Assembly: GCF_013488225.1 (NCBI RefSeq)
Contig: NZ_CP041241.1
Location: forward strand, 1,178,001-1,242,000
Length of the DNA: 64,000 bases
Direction: 5' to 3'
Source of the DNA: Sinorhizobium mexicanum
GTDB taxonomy: Bacteria; Pseudomonadota; Alphaproteobacteria; Rhizobiales; Rhizobiaceae
Within the stretch, counting starts at the first letter, position 1. The number at the start of each line of letters is the position of its first letter. Below are positions 42,634-51,192 of the stretch, one piece after another. A program made the position numbers and the translations under genes. Below the pieces are notes generated by a model that was not told the DNA's origin, searched no databases, and saw only the letters and a list, made by a program, of their open reading frames with translations.

Positions 42634-43897
42634 CTATCGTCGTTGAGAGTCAGATATCTCCGCCAAGACCTCTTGGACTGCACGGCCCAAGGCCCGGATA
42701 TCGTTTTCCGAGTGACCGGCCGTCGGGCAAAGTCGTAGCCCTGCCTTCCCGCGTGCAACGGTGGGAAAGAAAATGGCCGACGTATAGAAGCCGCGGTCGA
42801 GTAGCGATCTCGCGGCTCCGATTGCCGTCAACTCGTCGCCTATCTCCACTGTGCGGATGGGCAAAGAAGAACCCTTCTGCTCGCTGGGCACGAGGCTGTC
42901 AAAGAGGGCCGTCCTCTCGCGGAGTGTCTGCTGCCGATCGGTAAGCTCTTTCGTCCGATGCAGTTCCTGCGATGCAAACGCTGCGCCGATGGCCGCGACG
43001 TTCAGTGATGCCGAGAACGCGTGCGCCACAGCGAACCTTCGAAACAGCTCTTCCTGTCGAGCCGTGCCAAGCATGATCATGCCACCCGAAGCACCGAAGC
43101 CCTTTCCAAGCGATGCGGCAATGATCGTCCGCTCCCCCAAGGAGCCCGCGATCTGCGACCTGGCGAACCCTTCCCCACGCTCGCCGAAAATTGACACGCC
43201 GTGTGCATCATCGATGTAGAGAAAGAGGCCGTATCGCTCCTGAAGACCGCGCAGTTGCTCGATGTTGGCGCTTCCACCCATGGAGTAGACGCCATCACAA
43301 ACATAAGCGACACTGTCGTTGGCGCGGCACAGGGTCTCAAGGGCGTCGACGTCGTTGTGTGCAATCGTCTCGACTCTTGTTTCGGCGGCGATGGTCCCTT
43401 TGTGAAAGGCGAGCGTCGCGTGCGCGAGGCGATCGAATACCATCACCGGCCTGACGCCACCGGTAAGGTGTCCGGAAGCGATCAGCGGCAAAGCGCCCAT
43501 GTTAGCCGCCAGGACCGTGGTGTAGGTGATCACCCGCGCGGCGAACAATTCCGACAGAGCCGCCTCCAGGTCACCCAGAATCGAGAAATTCAGGCGCGTT
43601 CTCGCGCATGACCAATGGAGCGCGCCGTATGTGCGTAGCGCTTCGACTGCACCACTAACGATCTTCGGGTGATTATCCAGGCCGAGATAAGAGCAACGCA
43701 CGAAGTCGACGACGTTGCATCCCTTCTCGTTGGGGAGCTCAACGGTGCGCCCCGCTGAGGGGCGGCCCGTAGATCGCCATCAATCCCTGGAAATGTGCAG
43801 CGTCGAAGTGTCTGTCGGCCTGTCGGATGAGGCTGTTTGTGTTTCTGGACGCACCCCTGCCTGCAGGTTTTTCCAGTGGCTGGTTTTCAGTTTCCAT
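42634..43897 (-). pseudogene. AONS-type PLP aminotransferase with a one-base frameshift
   Basis: An alpha-oxoamine synthase-like enzyme (KBL/BioF/CqsA superfamily, which joins an acyl-CoA to an amino acid). The N-terminal part starts at the ATG at 43897 behind GGGAG and reads to LMAIYGPPLSG. It then meets a stop because of a run of four C on the plus strand (43750-43753). Skipping one base continues as GRTVELPNEKG and VDFVRCSYLGLDNHP, and the frame then runs to 42634. The PLP features are intact: DDAHG and the Lys in ASLGKGFGASGG. It is a recent pseudogene, a sequencing error or a slippage site. Without the shift it would be about 420 residues. Confidence 0.75.
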
Positions 43898-43943
43898 AAT
43901 CAATCTCCCGCTGCGCTAATACAAGCTCGACGGGAGATTGATT
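43898..43943 (-). promoter_or_regulatory. Leader inverted repeat that covers the ribosome site
   Basis: AATCAATCTCCCG (43898-43910) and CGGGAGATTGATT (43931-43943) are perfect 13-bp arms with a 20-nt loop. In the minus-strand mRNA the second arm to be transcribed contains the GGGAG ribosome site just before the ATG at 43897. The hairpin would therefore hide the start of the AONS-type gene. Confidence 0.65.
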
Positions 43944-44034
43944 GCTTCGAGAATTGAATTCAACAAAGCCTCGGCGAAATATTTCTTCAATAATTTCTTT
44001 AAACTACTGAGTATTGCGAATTGTGAACTTAAAA

Positions 44035-44042
44035 TTGCAACA
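44035..44042. promoter_or_regulatory. TTGCAACA core upstream of the AONS-type gene
   Basis: TTGCAACA flanked by A- and T-rich sequence, about 138 bp upstream of the ATG at 43897. It shares the core of the operator at 50172-50191 but not the full arms, so the case is weaker than for the other copies. The 205 bp from 43898 to 44102 are AT-rich and hold no gene. Confidence 0.35.
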
Positions 44043-44102
44043 TTGAGCGTTTTTACATTATCCTTCGACGTTCGCATTTACTTTCCACAAAGGATCGCTC
44101 CT

Positions 44103-44816
44103 TCAAATATTGATCGCATAGCCCGCAGCCCGGACGGTGCGGATGAGAGCCAGCCCCGTCAGGCGCTGCAGCGAGCGACGCAGTCGTCCAACATGGACGT
44201 CAACGGTACGTGCCTGAACATAAATATTCGGTGGCCACGCTGCTTCGATCAGTTCCAGACGGCTGAAGACCCGGCCCGGTGATTCGAACAACCGGCGCAA
44301 CAACTTGAATTCGATCGGTCCGAGTTGGATCTCGCGGTCACCATAGGACACAGTGCGGCGACCCTCATCCAATTTGAGGGCGCCAAATCCAACCGTGGGA
44401 GTTGGGTTCTCCCCCGCTGGTCGCGGACGGTTTGCCCCGCTTTGGACGAGGGAACTAAGATATGCGAGTAGTCTCGCGGGCGAGACCGGCCGGACGAAGT
44501 TTTCGTCGATTCCCGCCTTGAGCAAATTGAGATAGTGACGCTCATCGCCTGCTGAAACGAGTGCAATCGTTGGAATGTGCGAGGTCGCATCCGTGCCCTT
44601 AATCGCCGCGCAAGCTGTCAGCGTGATGCTGGGCTCTCTCGCCGAATCTAGGATGATTGCGGTAACTTCCTTCACCGACGCCTGCTCGAAGACATCATCG
44701 TCGCCCACCAGGATCGTCTGGAAGCCTTCACGCACAAGGATATGGGAAAGTAGCACGTAGAAATCTGCGTTGTCGGAGCAGATAAGAACCAGTGGTCTTG
44801 CGTGTTGAGCCTTCAT
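44103..44816 (-). CDS. OmpR/PhoB-type response regulator, atypical receiver
   Basis: A 237-residue two-domain regulator. In the receiver the phosphoacceptor position is Asp57 (AIILDSAREP), but the acidic pair near the N-terminus is weak (ICSDNAD) and the conserved Lys is Arg (FVRPVS). The C-terminal winged helix is complete: IQLGPIEFKLLRRLFESPGRVFSR and TVDVHVGRLRRSL, ending IRTVRAAGYAI. An ATG at 44816 is likely; 44840 is possible. No kinase is adjacent. A TTGCAACA operator lies about 130 bp upstream. It is a paralogue of the regulator at 45846-46547. Confidence 0.85.
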   Translation of the reverse strand: MKAQHARPLVLICSDNADFYVLLSHILVREGFQTILVGDDDVFEQASVKEVTAIILDSAREPSITLTACAAIKGTDATSHIPTIALVSAGDERHYLNLLKAGIDENFVRPVSPARLLAYLSSLVQSGANRPRPAGENPTPTVGFGALKLDEGRRTVSYGDREIQLGPIEFKLLRRLFESPGRVFSRLELIEAAWPPNIYVQARTVDVHVGRLRRSLQRLTGLALIRTVRAAGYAINI

Positions 44817-44946
44817 GCGTTCCATACGGTTTGTTGTCACAAAAAATGCAAATAGTATCTATGCCCTCTCGCGTAACCCCCGCATATTCACGGGTTTTGC
44901 GAGAAAAATCGAGATGAATGCAAAAAAGCGGTGTTTTTTTCCTGGC

Positions 44947-44960
44947 TTTTGTTGCAACAT
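44947..44960. promoter_or_regulatory. GntR-type operator copy upstream of the first response regulator
   Basis: TTTTGTTGCAACAT matches 13 bases of the perfect palindrome at 50172-50191; the right arm then diverges. It lies in a 211-bp AT-rich gap between the response-regulator start and the broken MNT-HEPN gene. Confidence 0.55.
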
Positions 44961-45027
44961 TTTGTTGATTTTCGCGAGCGTTCTGCATTCAGCAAATTAA
45001 GTTCACCGGCTTCTCTATTCGTTCCCA

Positions 45028-45620
45028 ATGTCCTCAAAGAACGCGCCGGCACAAATGAAGACCAGCCTCGATCACCTCCCGCACCGAAATCAGGGCCAGC
45101 TCACGCGCATCGTGGAGGTGTTACATCAAGAATTCGAGGATGCCCTCAAAGAGGGGACAGCCGATTTCAAGGAACGCGGCCGCATTCTGAAAATCATCCT
45201 CTTCGGTCGAATGCCCGAGCCACATGGGTCGATGAACTGCACACGAAGGGATACAAATCGGACTACGATTTACTGATCGTCGTCAACAACAGGAAGCTGA
45301 CGAATTTCGCGACCTATTGGCACTAGGCGCAGGACCGGCCCATGCATCTGCCAAAGATCCGAACGCCAGTGAGCCTCATCGTCCATTCGAGACATGAGGT
45401 GAACACCGCATTCTGCAACGGACGGTATTTCTTCGTTGAGGTGCGCCGCGATGGCATTGTGCTTTACGAACTGGACGACGAAAAGCTGGCCGAGCCGAGA
45501 CCACGTGCGTCGGCCGATGCTCTGCGGCTAGCAGAAGACTTCCTGCATCAAGCTGTCGAACAAGCCTATTCAGCCCTCTTGCTTGCGCAGACGAGTTACA
45601 GCCCGCATCTCATAATCTGA
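45028..45620 (+). pseudogene. MNT-HEPN (nucleotidyltransferase-HEPN) gene, decayed
   Basis: Remnant of a protein with a minimal nucleotidyltransferase domain followed by HEPN, as known from rhizobia. The first frame from 45028 reads LTRIVEVLHQEFEDALKEG and GRILKIILFG. A frameshift near 45208 moves to RATWVDELHTKGYKSDYDLLIVVNN, which carries the DYD metal motif, then a stop at 45324-45326. The third piece (from 45342) continues in a frame with TPVSLIVHS, RYFFVEVRRDGIVLYELDD and finally LHQAVEQAYSALLL from the HEPN part, with an internal deletion near 45540 and early end. It is non-functional as read. MNT-HEPN pairs are known antitoxin/toxin modules. Confidence 0.75.
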
Positions 45621-45845
45621 GAGATTTGCGCAGCCTCGCGAGGAGCGAGATCAGCGACTGAGGTCTTTCTCCGATTGAGAAACCGCAGCCTGATGTAGAA
45701 GCCCCATCTACCGCAGACCGGAATACGGTCCACCGGAAGTCGACGACGCCGCTCCTCGAAGCACCCAAATCGCAACTCGTTGCGCCTGTTCATGTCGGGC
45801 ACAACGTATGCGATTCTCGGGCACGACTGGCTGAGCAACCGCTTC

Positions 45846-46547
45846 TCAGTCCAACCAGTGAACCCGTTCGTCGAGGGAGTAGCCAACAGATCGCACCGTG
45901 CGAATGATGTCGGCGCCATGACGATTCAACGCACGCCTGACGTGGCCAATGTGAATATCCACCGTGCGTGGCTCGACCTCGGCCTCAGGCGGCCAACCGG
46001 CTGCAATCAGGTCTTCACGACTGTGCACCATGGCAGGCTGCCTCATGAGATGAAGGAGCAATCGGAACTGTAAGGCGGTAAGATCGACAACGTGGCCGTT
46101 CCGAGTTACCCGAACGCCCGCAACATTCATCACCACGTCTGCGTAGCGGAGGACCGTCTCGGGTGTAATATCCAAACGACTTGGCATGCTCGCTCGAAGT
46201 CGCGTCAGGAAGTCGAGCAAAACGGCAGGATCGAAAGGGCTGCATATGACCGCGTCAATTCCAGCTACACGTGTCAAGCCGTGATCGGCATTCGGTGCGT
46301 TTGCGAAGGCGGCAATGGCTATATTGCCACCTCTTGCCGCCTTTATGCGTCGGCAAACGTCGGGAAGGTCTCCGTTTCGATTGGAGCAGTCAAGCAGGAC
46401 GGCTGCCGGTGTTTCGGCGTGGATCGCATCGAGCAGCTCCCGCGGATGACTGCAAATCCCAACTTCGAACCTCTCGGCGGCAAGGATATGCTTCAGGAGA
46501 AGAAAGAGCTGCACATTTTCGGTCTGAATCAGGATTCCCGCAGTCAT
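45846..46547 (-). CDS. OmpR/PhoB-type response regulator, degenerate receiver
   Basis: A 233-residue paralogue of the regulator at 44103-44816. The receiver keeps Asp53 (AVLLDCSNRNGD) but has no acidic pair (LIQTENV) and Ser in place of the conserved Lys (ICSPFDP). It may therefore work without phosphorylation. The winged helix is complete: VDLTALQFRLLLHLMRQPAMVHSRED and TVDIHIGHVRRALNRHG, ending IRTVRSVGYSL. The start is the ATG at 46547, 29 bp after the SDR stop, so it is the last gene of the aminotransferase-TPP-SDR operon. Confidence 0.85.
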   Translation of the reverse strand: MTAGILIQTENVQLFLLLKHILAAERFEVGICSHPRELLDAIHAETPAAVLLDCSNRNGDLPDVCRRIKAARGGNIAIAAFANAPNADHGLTRVAGIDAVICSPFDPAVLLDFLTRLRASMPSRLDITPETVLRYADVVMNVAGVRVTRNGHVVDLTALQFRLLLHLMRQPAMVHSREDLIAAGWPPEAEVEPRTVDIHIGHVRRALNRHGADIIRTVRSVGYSLDERVHWLD

Positions 46548-46575
46548 CTCGCACCTGCCGTTTCTCTGGGCGTGA

Positions 46576-47352
46576 TCAGAGCGGAGCGTATTCCCCACCA
46601 TTGACGTCGATGGTCACCCCATTCACGTATGCGGCCTCTTCGGACACTAGGAAGCCGATCGCTGCCGCAACCTCTTCCGGCTCCCCCATGCGCCCCACGG
46701 GAATACGCGACACGGCCGCGCGATTGACCGCGCTGTCGCGCGGCCCCGCCATCTCCGTAGCAATCCGGCCGGGCGCGACGAGATTGATGGTGATGCCGTT
46801 CGCCGCGTATCGGCCGACAAGCGAGCGTGCAAGGCCAGCAAGTGCCGCTTTCGAGGCGACATAGGCGGTGCCGGCAATCTTCGGCACCGCGCGGCCCGCG
46901 ACGGAGCCAACGAATACGATGCGGCCAAATCCTTGCGCCACCATGCCCGGCAAGGCCGCCTGGCAGCAGAGCATTGCGCCCGTCAGGTTGACCGACAGAA
47001 CAGCGTTCCATTCATCGAGCGTAATCTGCGGGAATGGTGTCGCACCATCGGGCCCCTTGGGCGATATCCCAGCGTTGCATACGAGGACCGCCGCCCGGCC
47101 CCAATGCTCTTCCAGCTCCCGAAAGAAGGCGAACACCTGGCTTGGGTTGGCGAGATCGACGCTGCGCGCGAACACGCGCTCAGGGTCGAACCGCGTCGAC
47201 AGCTCGCCAGCAGAACGTTCGACATGGGTGGAACTCTGGCCGAAGACGGCAACTCGGTAGCCACACTTAAGGAGGTGACGGGCTGTCGCCAGCCCGATCC
47301 CCGAAGTTCCGCCGGTCACAACCGCGATTCTCGATATTGCCCGAGCCGTCAT
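46576..47352 (-). CDS. SDR-family NAD(P)-dependent oxidoreductase (FabG-like)
   Basis: A 258-residue classical short-chain dehydrogenase. The cofactor turn is TGGTSGIGLA and the NNAG equivalent is VCNAGIS. The catalytic Ser lies in FVGSVAGR, with Tyr and Lys in AYVASKAALAG. The C-terminus VNGVTIDVNGGEYAPL is FabG-like. The start overlaps the end of the TPP-enzyme gene (ATGA). It would reduce or oxidise an intermediate of the local aminotransferase/TPP pathway; the substrate is unknown. Confidence 0.92.
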   Translation of the reverse strand: MTARAISRIAVVTGGTSGIGLATARHLLKCGYRVAVFGQSSTHVERSAGELSTRFDPERVFARSVDLANPSQVFAFFRELEEHWGRAAVLVCNAGISPKGPDGATPFPQITLDEWNAVLSVNLTGAMLCCQAALPGMVAQGFGRIVFVGSVAGRAVPKIAGTAYVASKAALAGLARSLVGRYAANGITINLVAPGRIATEMAGPRDSAVNRAAVSRIPVGRMGEPEEVAAAIGFLVSEEAAYVNGVTIDVNGGEYAPL

Positions 47353-48765
47353 GCCGCTTCATCCATCTTGGCGAAAAGCGAAAGCGGCGGATGTGCCGCT
47401 GGATCGGTCATCACCTCGATAAGAAGCGGCCCCTCGGCCAAGCCATGGCGCAGGTGATAACCGAGTTCGCTCGGGTCTTCTACCCGGACAGCCGGGCAGC
47501 CGCAGGCCTCCGCCAGCTTCGCGTGATTGACCTCGGCAAAGTGGCAGGCGGATGTATAGTTGCCGAACTTCACCGTTTCCGCGTCACGCTGGAACCCGAG
47601 GATACCGTTGTTAAGGACGACGATGGTAACGGGAAGCTTCATCCGCACCATGGTCTCGATCTCTGCCCAGCTATGGGCGAAGCCGCCATCCCCGACGATG
47701 GCAATCACCGGCTTATCCGGACGGGCAACCTTGGCGCCGATCGCGAGTGGCAGGCCCCAACCGAGCCCCGCCAGCCCACGCGGTGTGATGAACCGCATTC
47801 CGCCAGCGGGCGCCCGCAATTGCCCCAATACCCACATGGACGAATAGCTCGCATCGGCCACGACGGTCGTCTCGCCGGTCAGCAGATTCTGGAGCTCAGC
47901 CATAAGCCGCTCTGGCCGTATCGGGCGGGACGGCGAGGTCGCGACATCCCGCTTGTCACGCTGGAAGCGCTTCCAGCATGCGGCGATGGTCTCCACTAGC
48001 CGTGCGCGATCCGCACTCCGCCGCGTCAGGTCGACGCGCTGGAGCGCCTCGCGCAGCGCCGCAAGCGTCTCCCGGGCGTCGCCGACGAGCCGGATCGCCT
48101 CGTAGTTTCGCCCGATTTCAGCGGGATCGACATCGATATGGATGACGGTCGCCTTCGGCGAGATCTGACGCCAAGTGTCCGTTCCGTTCTGATTGGTGCG
48201 CGTTCCGATCAGAATCACGAGATCCGAGTCCTCGACCAGCGCGGACGTATGACGACCGAGTGAACGCGGGCCGACCAGAGCTCCAAGAACGCCGGCGGAA
48301 AGCGGATGGTGTTCGTCGACGGCACCCTTCCCCATATTGGTGGTGAAGACCGGGAGGCATGCCTCGTCCCGCAGTGCCGCAAGTTCCGCCGCGGCGCCGC
48401 CGCAGTGAATGCCACCGCCGGCAATGACGACCGGCGCCTGTGCGGACGCGATGAGAGACGCCGCCTCGGCCAGTGCCGTATCCGATGGGCTTTAAGGCCT
48501 CGGCGAGCGGCGGCACCAACAATGTTGCAGCGGGACCATTCTGCGCGGCAACAACACCGACCTTGCCGGAAAGGCGCGCGTAGCCATCGGCCATCGCGCC
48601 ACCCATGTTCTCCTGCCGATAGGCGATCTGGCGAATGCCGATTGCCTCGGCGGCGAGGATGACCGCCGATGGCAAGCTTTGACCGAAAATGAACTCCACG
48701 TCGTGGCGACGCAGATTTGCGGCAATCCGCTGCGCAACAGTCTTGGGGGTATCGTGGCTGGTCAT
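47349..48765 (-). pseudogene. TPP-dependent enzyme (acetolactate synthase-like) with internal deletion
   Basis: The N-terminal TPP domain reads in one frame from 48765 (VEFIFGQSLPSA, the catalytic Glu in RQENMGGAMADGYARL, NGPAATLLVPPLAEALK). At about 48495 the sense passes to another frame that opens with SPSDTALAEAASLIASAQAPVVIAGGG. In intact relatives some 80 residues lie between these two blocks, so DNA has been lost together with a frame change. The middle domain and the C-terminal TPP domain (IVGDGGFAHSWAEIETM) are otherwise intact to 47349. As read the gene cannot give a full enzyme. It sits between the aminotransferase and SDR genes with ATGA overlaps on both sides. Confidence 0.8.
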
Positions 48766-50120
48766 TGCGGACGCTCCTTTCCGGATTTTGCCTCTGTGGC
48801 AAGAAACTCATCAAATGCATTGAGGATTAGGTCGATGTCGCTGTCGGTCATGGCCGTCGACAGGCAGGCCGCGGCGCCACGGGGAAGAAGGATGCCGAGC
48901 TCCAGGAATTGGCGACCCATCGTCCGCATCAACGCCGCTTCTGAAGCGCTCAGATAAGCATCGCGAAACTCACGCGGCGCAAGACGTTTGGGGTGGATAC
49001 GGAACAGCGAGGCGGCGCCCGTCACCGAGAAGGCGGCTTCGTGCCTGGCAATGCAGGCCTGGAGGCCATCCCGCAGCCTGTCGCCGATCTGCTCGAGGCG
49101 ATCATAGGCGTCTTGCGTCATGGCCTCCATGGCCACTCGGCCGGCAACCATCGAAACAGGATTGGCGGAAAAGGTGCCGCCTTGCGGCAGCAACGGCTTT
49201 GTCTCATCGCTTCCGAACACGCGCATCACCTCCGCGCGGCCACCAATGGCGCCGATCGGAAAGCCGCCTCCGATGATTTTTCCCGCGGTGATCAGGTCGG
49301 GCGTCAGCCCGTAGCGCGCAGAGGCTCCGCCATAACTTTGCCGAAGATTAAGTACCTCGTCGGCAAGGATCAGGATCCCGTATTTGCGTGCCGTGTTCGA
49401 CAGCGCTTCGATGAAAGCAGGCTCTGGATGGATCAACCCCGCCCGGCTTGGCATCGGGTCGATCAGTACGCAGGCGATGCGGTCGCTGATTTCTCCCAAG
49501 CGCCTTTCCAACCCTTCGACATCATTGAAACGAAGGAGGTGAACCTCGTCGGCGACGCTCGGCGGAGTGCCCCGATAGGCCGGGGTCGCAGTAGGCCCTG
49601 GATCCCAACCGCCCTTGCCTGGCGCAACCCCCTGTCCCGCCTCCGCCCAGTCATAGGCTCCGTGATAGGCACCTTCGATCCGCGCGATGGCGTGCCTCCC
49701 GGTAAAGGCGCGTGCCGCCTTGATCGCAAACATCACCGCTTCCGTTCCACTGTTGACGAAGCGGACGTGCTCGATCGCGGGAATGCGGGCCGTCAGCAGT
49801 TCGGCAAGGGCAATCTCGTGCTCGGTCGGATTGGCAAAACAGGTGCCCGAGCGCATGAGGTCGACAACCGCCTCCGAGACCGGTGCGAAGCCGTGTCCAT
49901 GAATGAGGGTGGTGAAGTTGTTGAGGTCGAGGAAACGGTTGCCATCGACGTCGACGAGATAGGCCCCCTCGCCGCGCTCGACATAGATCGGCAAGGGGTC
50001 CCTCTCCACGGTGGCGCGCGTGGTTCCGTCGGGGAACACGGCCTTGGCGCGATGGAATAGATGTCTAGACTTGCTGCGAGCAGTCGGCTGCCGCAGCCTG
50101 TTTGTTGCTTGAACGAGCAT
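48762..50120 (-). CDS. Class III aminotransferase (glutamate-1-semialdehyde aminomutase-like)
   Basis: A 452-residue PLP enzyme of fold type I, class III. Visible are HGHGFAPVSEAVVDLM, the cofactor region FVNSGTEAVMFAIKAARAFTG (split by variation), RIEGAYHGAYDW, the aspartate-bearing LILADEVLNLRQSYGG and the PLP Lys in ITAGKIIGGGFPIGA, then GTFSANPVSMVAG. It is longer than HemL and has an N-terminal extension, and is probably a transaminase of a small amine. I start at the ATG at 50120 rather than 50171. A perfect 20-bp palindrome lies 52 bp upstream. It is the first gene of the minus-strand operon. Confidence 0.9.
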   Translation of the reverse strand: MLVQATNRLRQPTARSKSRHLFHRAKAVFPDGTTRATVERDPLPIYVERGEGAYLVDVDGNRFLDLNNFTTLIHGHGFAPVSEAVVDLMRSGTCFANPTEHEIALAELLTARIPAIEHVRFVNSGTEAVMFAIKAARAFTGRHAIARIEGAYHGAYDWAEAGQGVAPGKGGWDPGPTATPAYRGTPPSVADEVHLLRFNDVEGLERRLGEISDRIACVLIDPMPSRAGLIHPEPAFIEALSNTARKYGILILADEVLNLRQSYGGASARYGLTPDLITAGKIIGGGFPIGAIGGRAEVMRVFGSDETKPLLPQGGTFSANPVSMVAGRVAMEAMTQDAYDRLEQIGDRLRDGLQACIARHEAAFSVTGAASLFRIHPKRLAPREFRDAYLSASEAALMRTMGRQFLELGILLPRGAAACLSTAMTDSDIDLILNAFDEFLATEAKSGKERPQ

Positions 50121-50171
50121 GATTCCGGCTTTCTGAAAGAGATAGGATCGCTCGCTTTGCACGAGCTTCAC

Positions 50172-50191
50172 AATTTTGTTGCAACAAAATT
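50172..50191. promoter_or_regulatory. Perfect 20-bp palindromic operator
   Basis: AATTTTGTTGCAACAAAATT is a perfect palindrome centred on TTGCAA. It lies between the aminotransferase start (50120) and the end of the GntR gene (50232), at the promoter of the aminotransferase operon. Related sites are at 44947, 50209 and 50953. Confidence 0.8.
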
Positions 50192-50208
50192 ATCGCTCGT
50201 CAAGTGCA

Positions 50209-50219
50209 TGCAACAAAAA
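50209..50219. promoter_or_regulatory. Operator half-site beside the 20-bp palindrome
   Basis: TGCAACAAAAA repeats the right arm of the palindrome about 28 bp further upstream of the aminotransferase operon and could support a second regulator dimer. Confidence 0.4.
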
Positions 50220-50231
50220 CTTAGCGCCAGC

Positions 50232-50921
50232 TCAGCCTTCACCCCTTTCCCGGTTCGCGCGCTTCAGCCGGCGAAATCCGTCACGAATGTCATTCTCCAT
50301 AGCCGCTCTGAGACCTGCCGAATCGCGCTCCTCAAGCGCCTCCATGGCGACCTCATGGTTGCGAACGCCGTATTTCTCCTGCGCAAACTCAGGGTAGAGG
50401 TTGTGCAGGGAAGGACCAATCCTCAGCCACAGGCTCTCGATGATCGAGACGAGGTGTGGAAGACCCGAAAGACGGTAGATCGAAAAGTGAAATTCCTTGT
50501 TATGCCAAAGCGCCTCCGCGTAGCGCCCTTCCTCAAGCGCGGCATTGATAAGCGCTTGCAGGGACTTGAGTTTCTCCACTTCCTCCGGAGTGCCACGCTG
50601 TGCAGCCTGCTCCGAGGCCAACCCCTCGAGCGCCAGACGCGTGAGCGTTATTTCTCGAAGCGCGGCCGCATCCAGAACCGGAACGACAACCGTCTTCGGT
50701 CCTGCATAGACGAGCGCCCCCTCGTTCGTCAGGCGATTGATCGCGTCACGCGCGGGTGTTGTGCTGACATCCAGGTCCTGCGCGACGGCGCGCACGGTTA
50801 ACTTGTGCCCCGGCCTGTAAACGCCGCGAATGATCCGCTCCTTCATCTCGCGATAGGCAGCATCACCCAACCTTTCCATCGCCCGCTCCACTTGTGCGGA
50901 TTCACTCGGGACATCGGACAT
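50232..50921 (-). CDS. GntR-family regulator (FadR/FCD subgroup)
   Basis: A 229-residue regulator. The N-terminal winged helix spans residues 20-85 (GVYRPGHKLTVRAVAQDLDVSTTPARDAINRL). An FCD effector domain follows with the Asp/His metal set in HNKEFHFSIYRL and a later His (RNHEVAMEAL). The ATG at 50921 follows GAGGAGG; the longer frame to 51125 is in the intergenic region. It is placed between the aminotransferase operon and the Pot-type importer. The repeated TTGCAACA sites at both promoters, including its own, make it their likely repressor. The ligand may be the imported amine or acid. Confidence 0.92.
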   Translation of the reverse strand: MSDVPSESAQVERAMERLGDAAYREMKERIIRGVYRPGHKLTVRAVAQDLDVSTTPARDAINRLTNEGALVYAGPKTVVVPVLDAAALREITLTRLALEGLASEQAAQRGTPEEVEKLKSLQALINAALEEGRYAEALWHNKEFHFSIYRLSGLPHLVSIIESLWLRIGPSLHNLYPEFAQEKYGVRNHEVAMEALEERDSAGLRAAMENDIRDGFRRLKRANRERGEG

Positions 50922-50952
50922 TTCACCTCCTCGATCGGTTGACACTATGAAT

Positions 50953-50968
50953 TTTTGATGCAACAAAA
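50953..50968. promoter_or_regulatory. Operator copy between GntR and the importer
   Basis: TTTTGATGCAACAAAA differs from the perfect palindrome core at one base. It lies 32 bp upstream of the GntR start and 225 bp upstream of the ATPase gene, so it may autoregulate gntR and also control the importer. Confidence 0.7.
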
Positions 50969-51192
50969 GTAAAGTGTGAAGGTTTTGCAAAGCTTTTGTC
51001 GCGTCAAAGGCTTTAGCAGCTTTCCCGATTATGGTCACGCGGGCCCGCAGCTTAGCGATCTGCGGGACGCCAACAATCTTAACAAAACAAACGTGCCCCG
51101 ATCCCGTCGTCGAGGGCTTTCTCATCGCGGCCGGCCAACGGCACGCATCAGGGGAAGACGCTGTCAGCGTCCAGCTGAAAGGAAAGGCAGAA

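Noticed and set aside
42634..43701. Treating the AONS-type enzyme as complete from the GTG at 43701
   Set aside because: The conserved N-terminal segment and a good ribosome site lie upstream in the shifted frame; starting at 43701 loses part of the fold.
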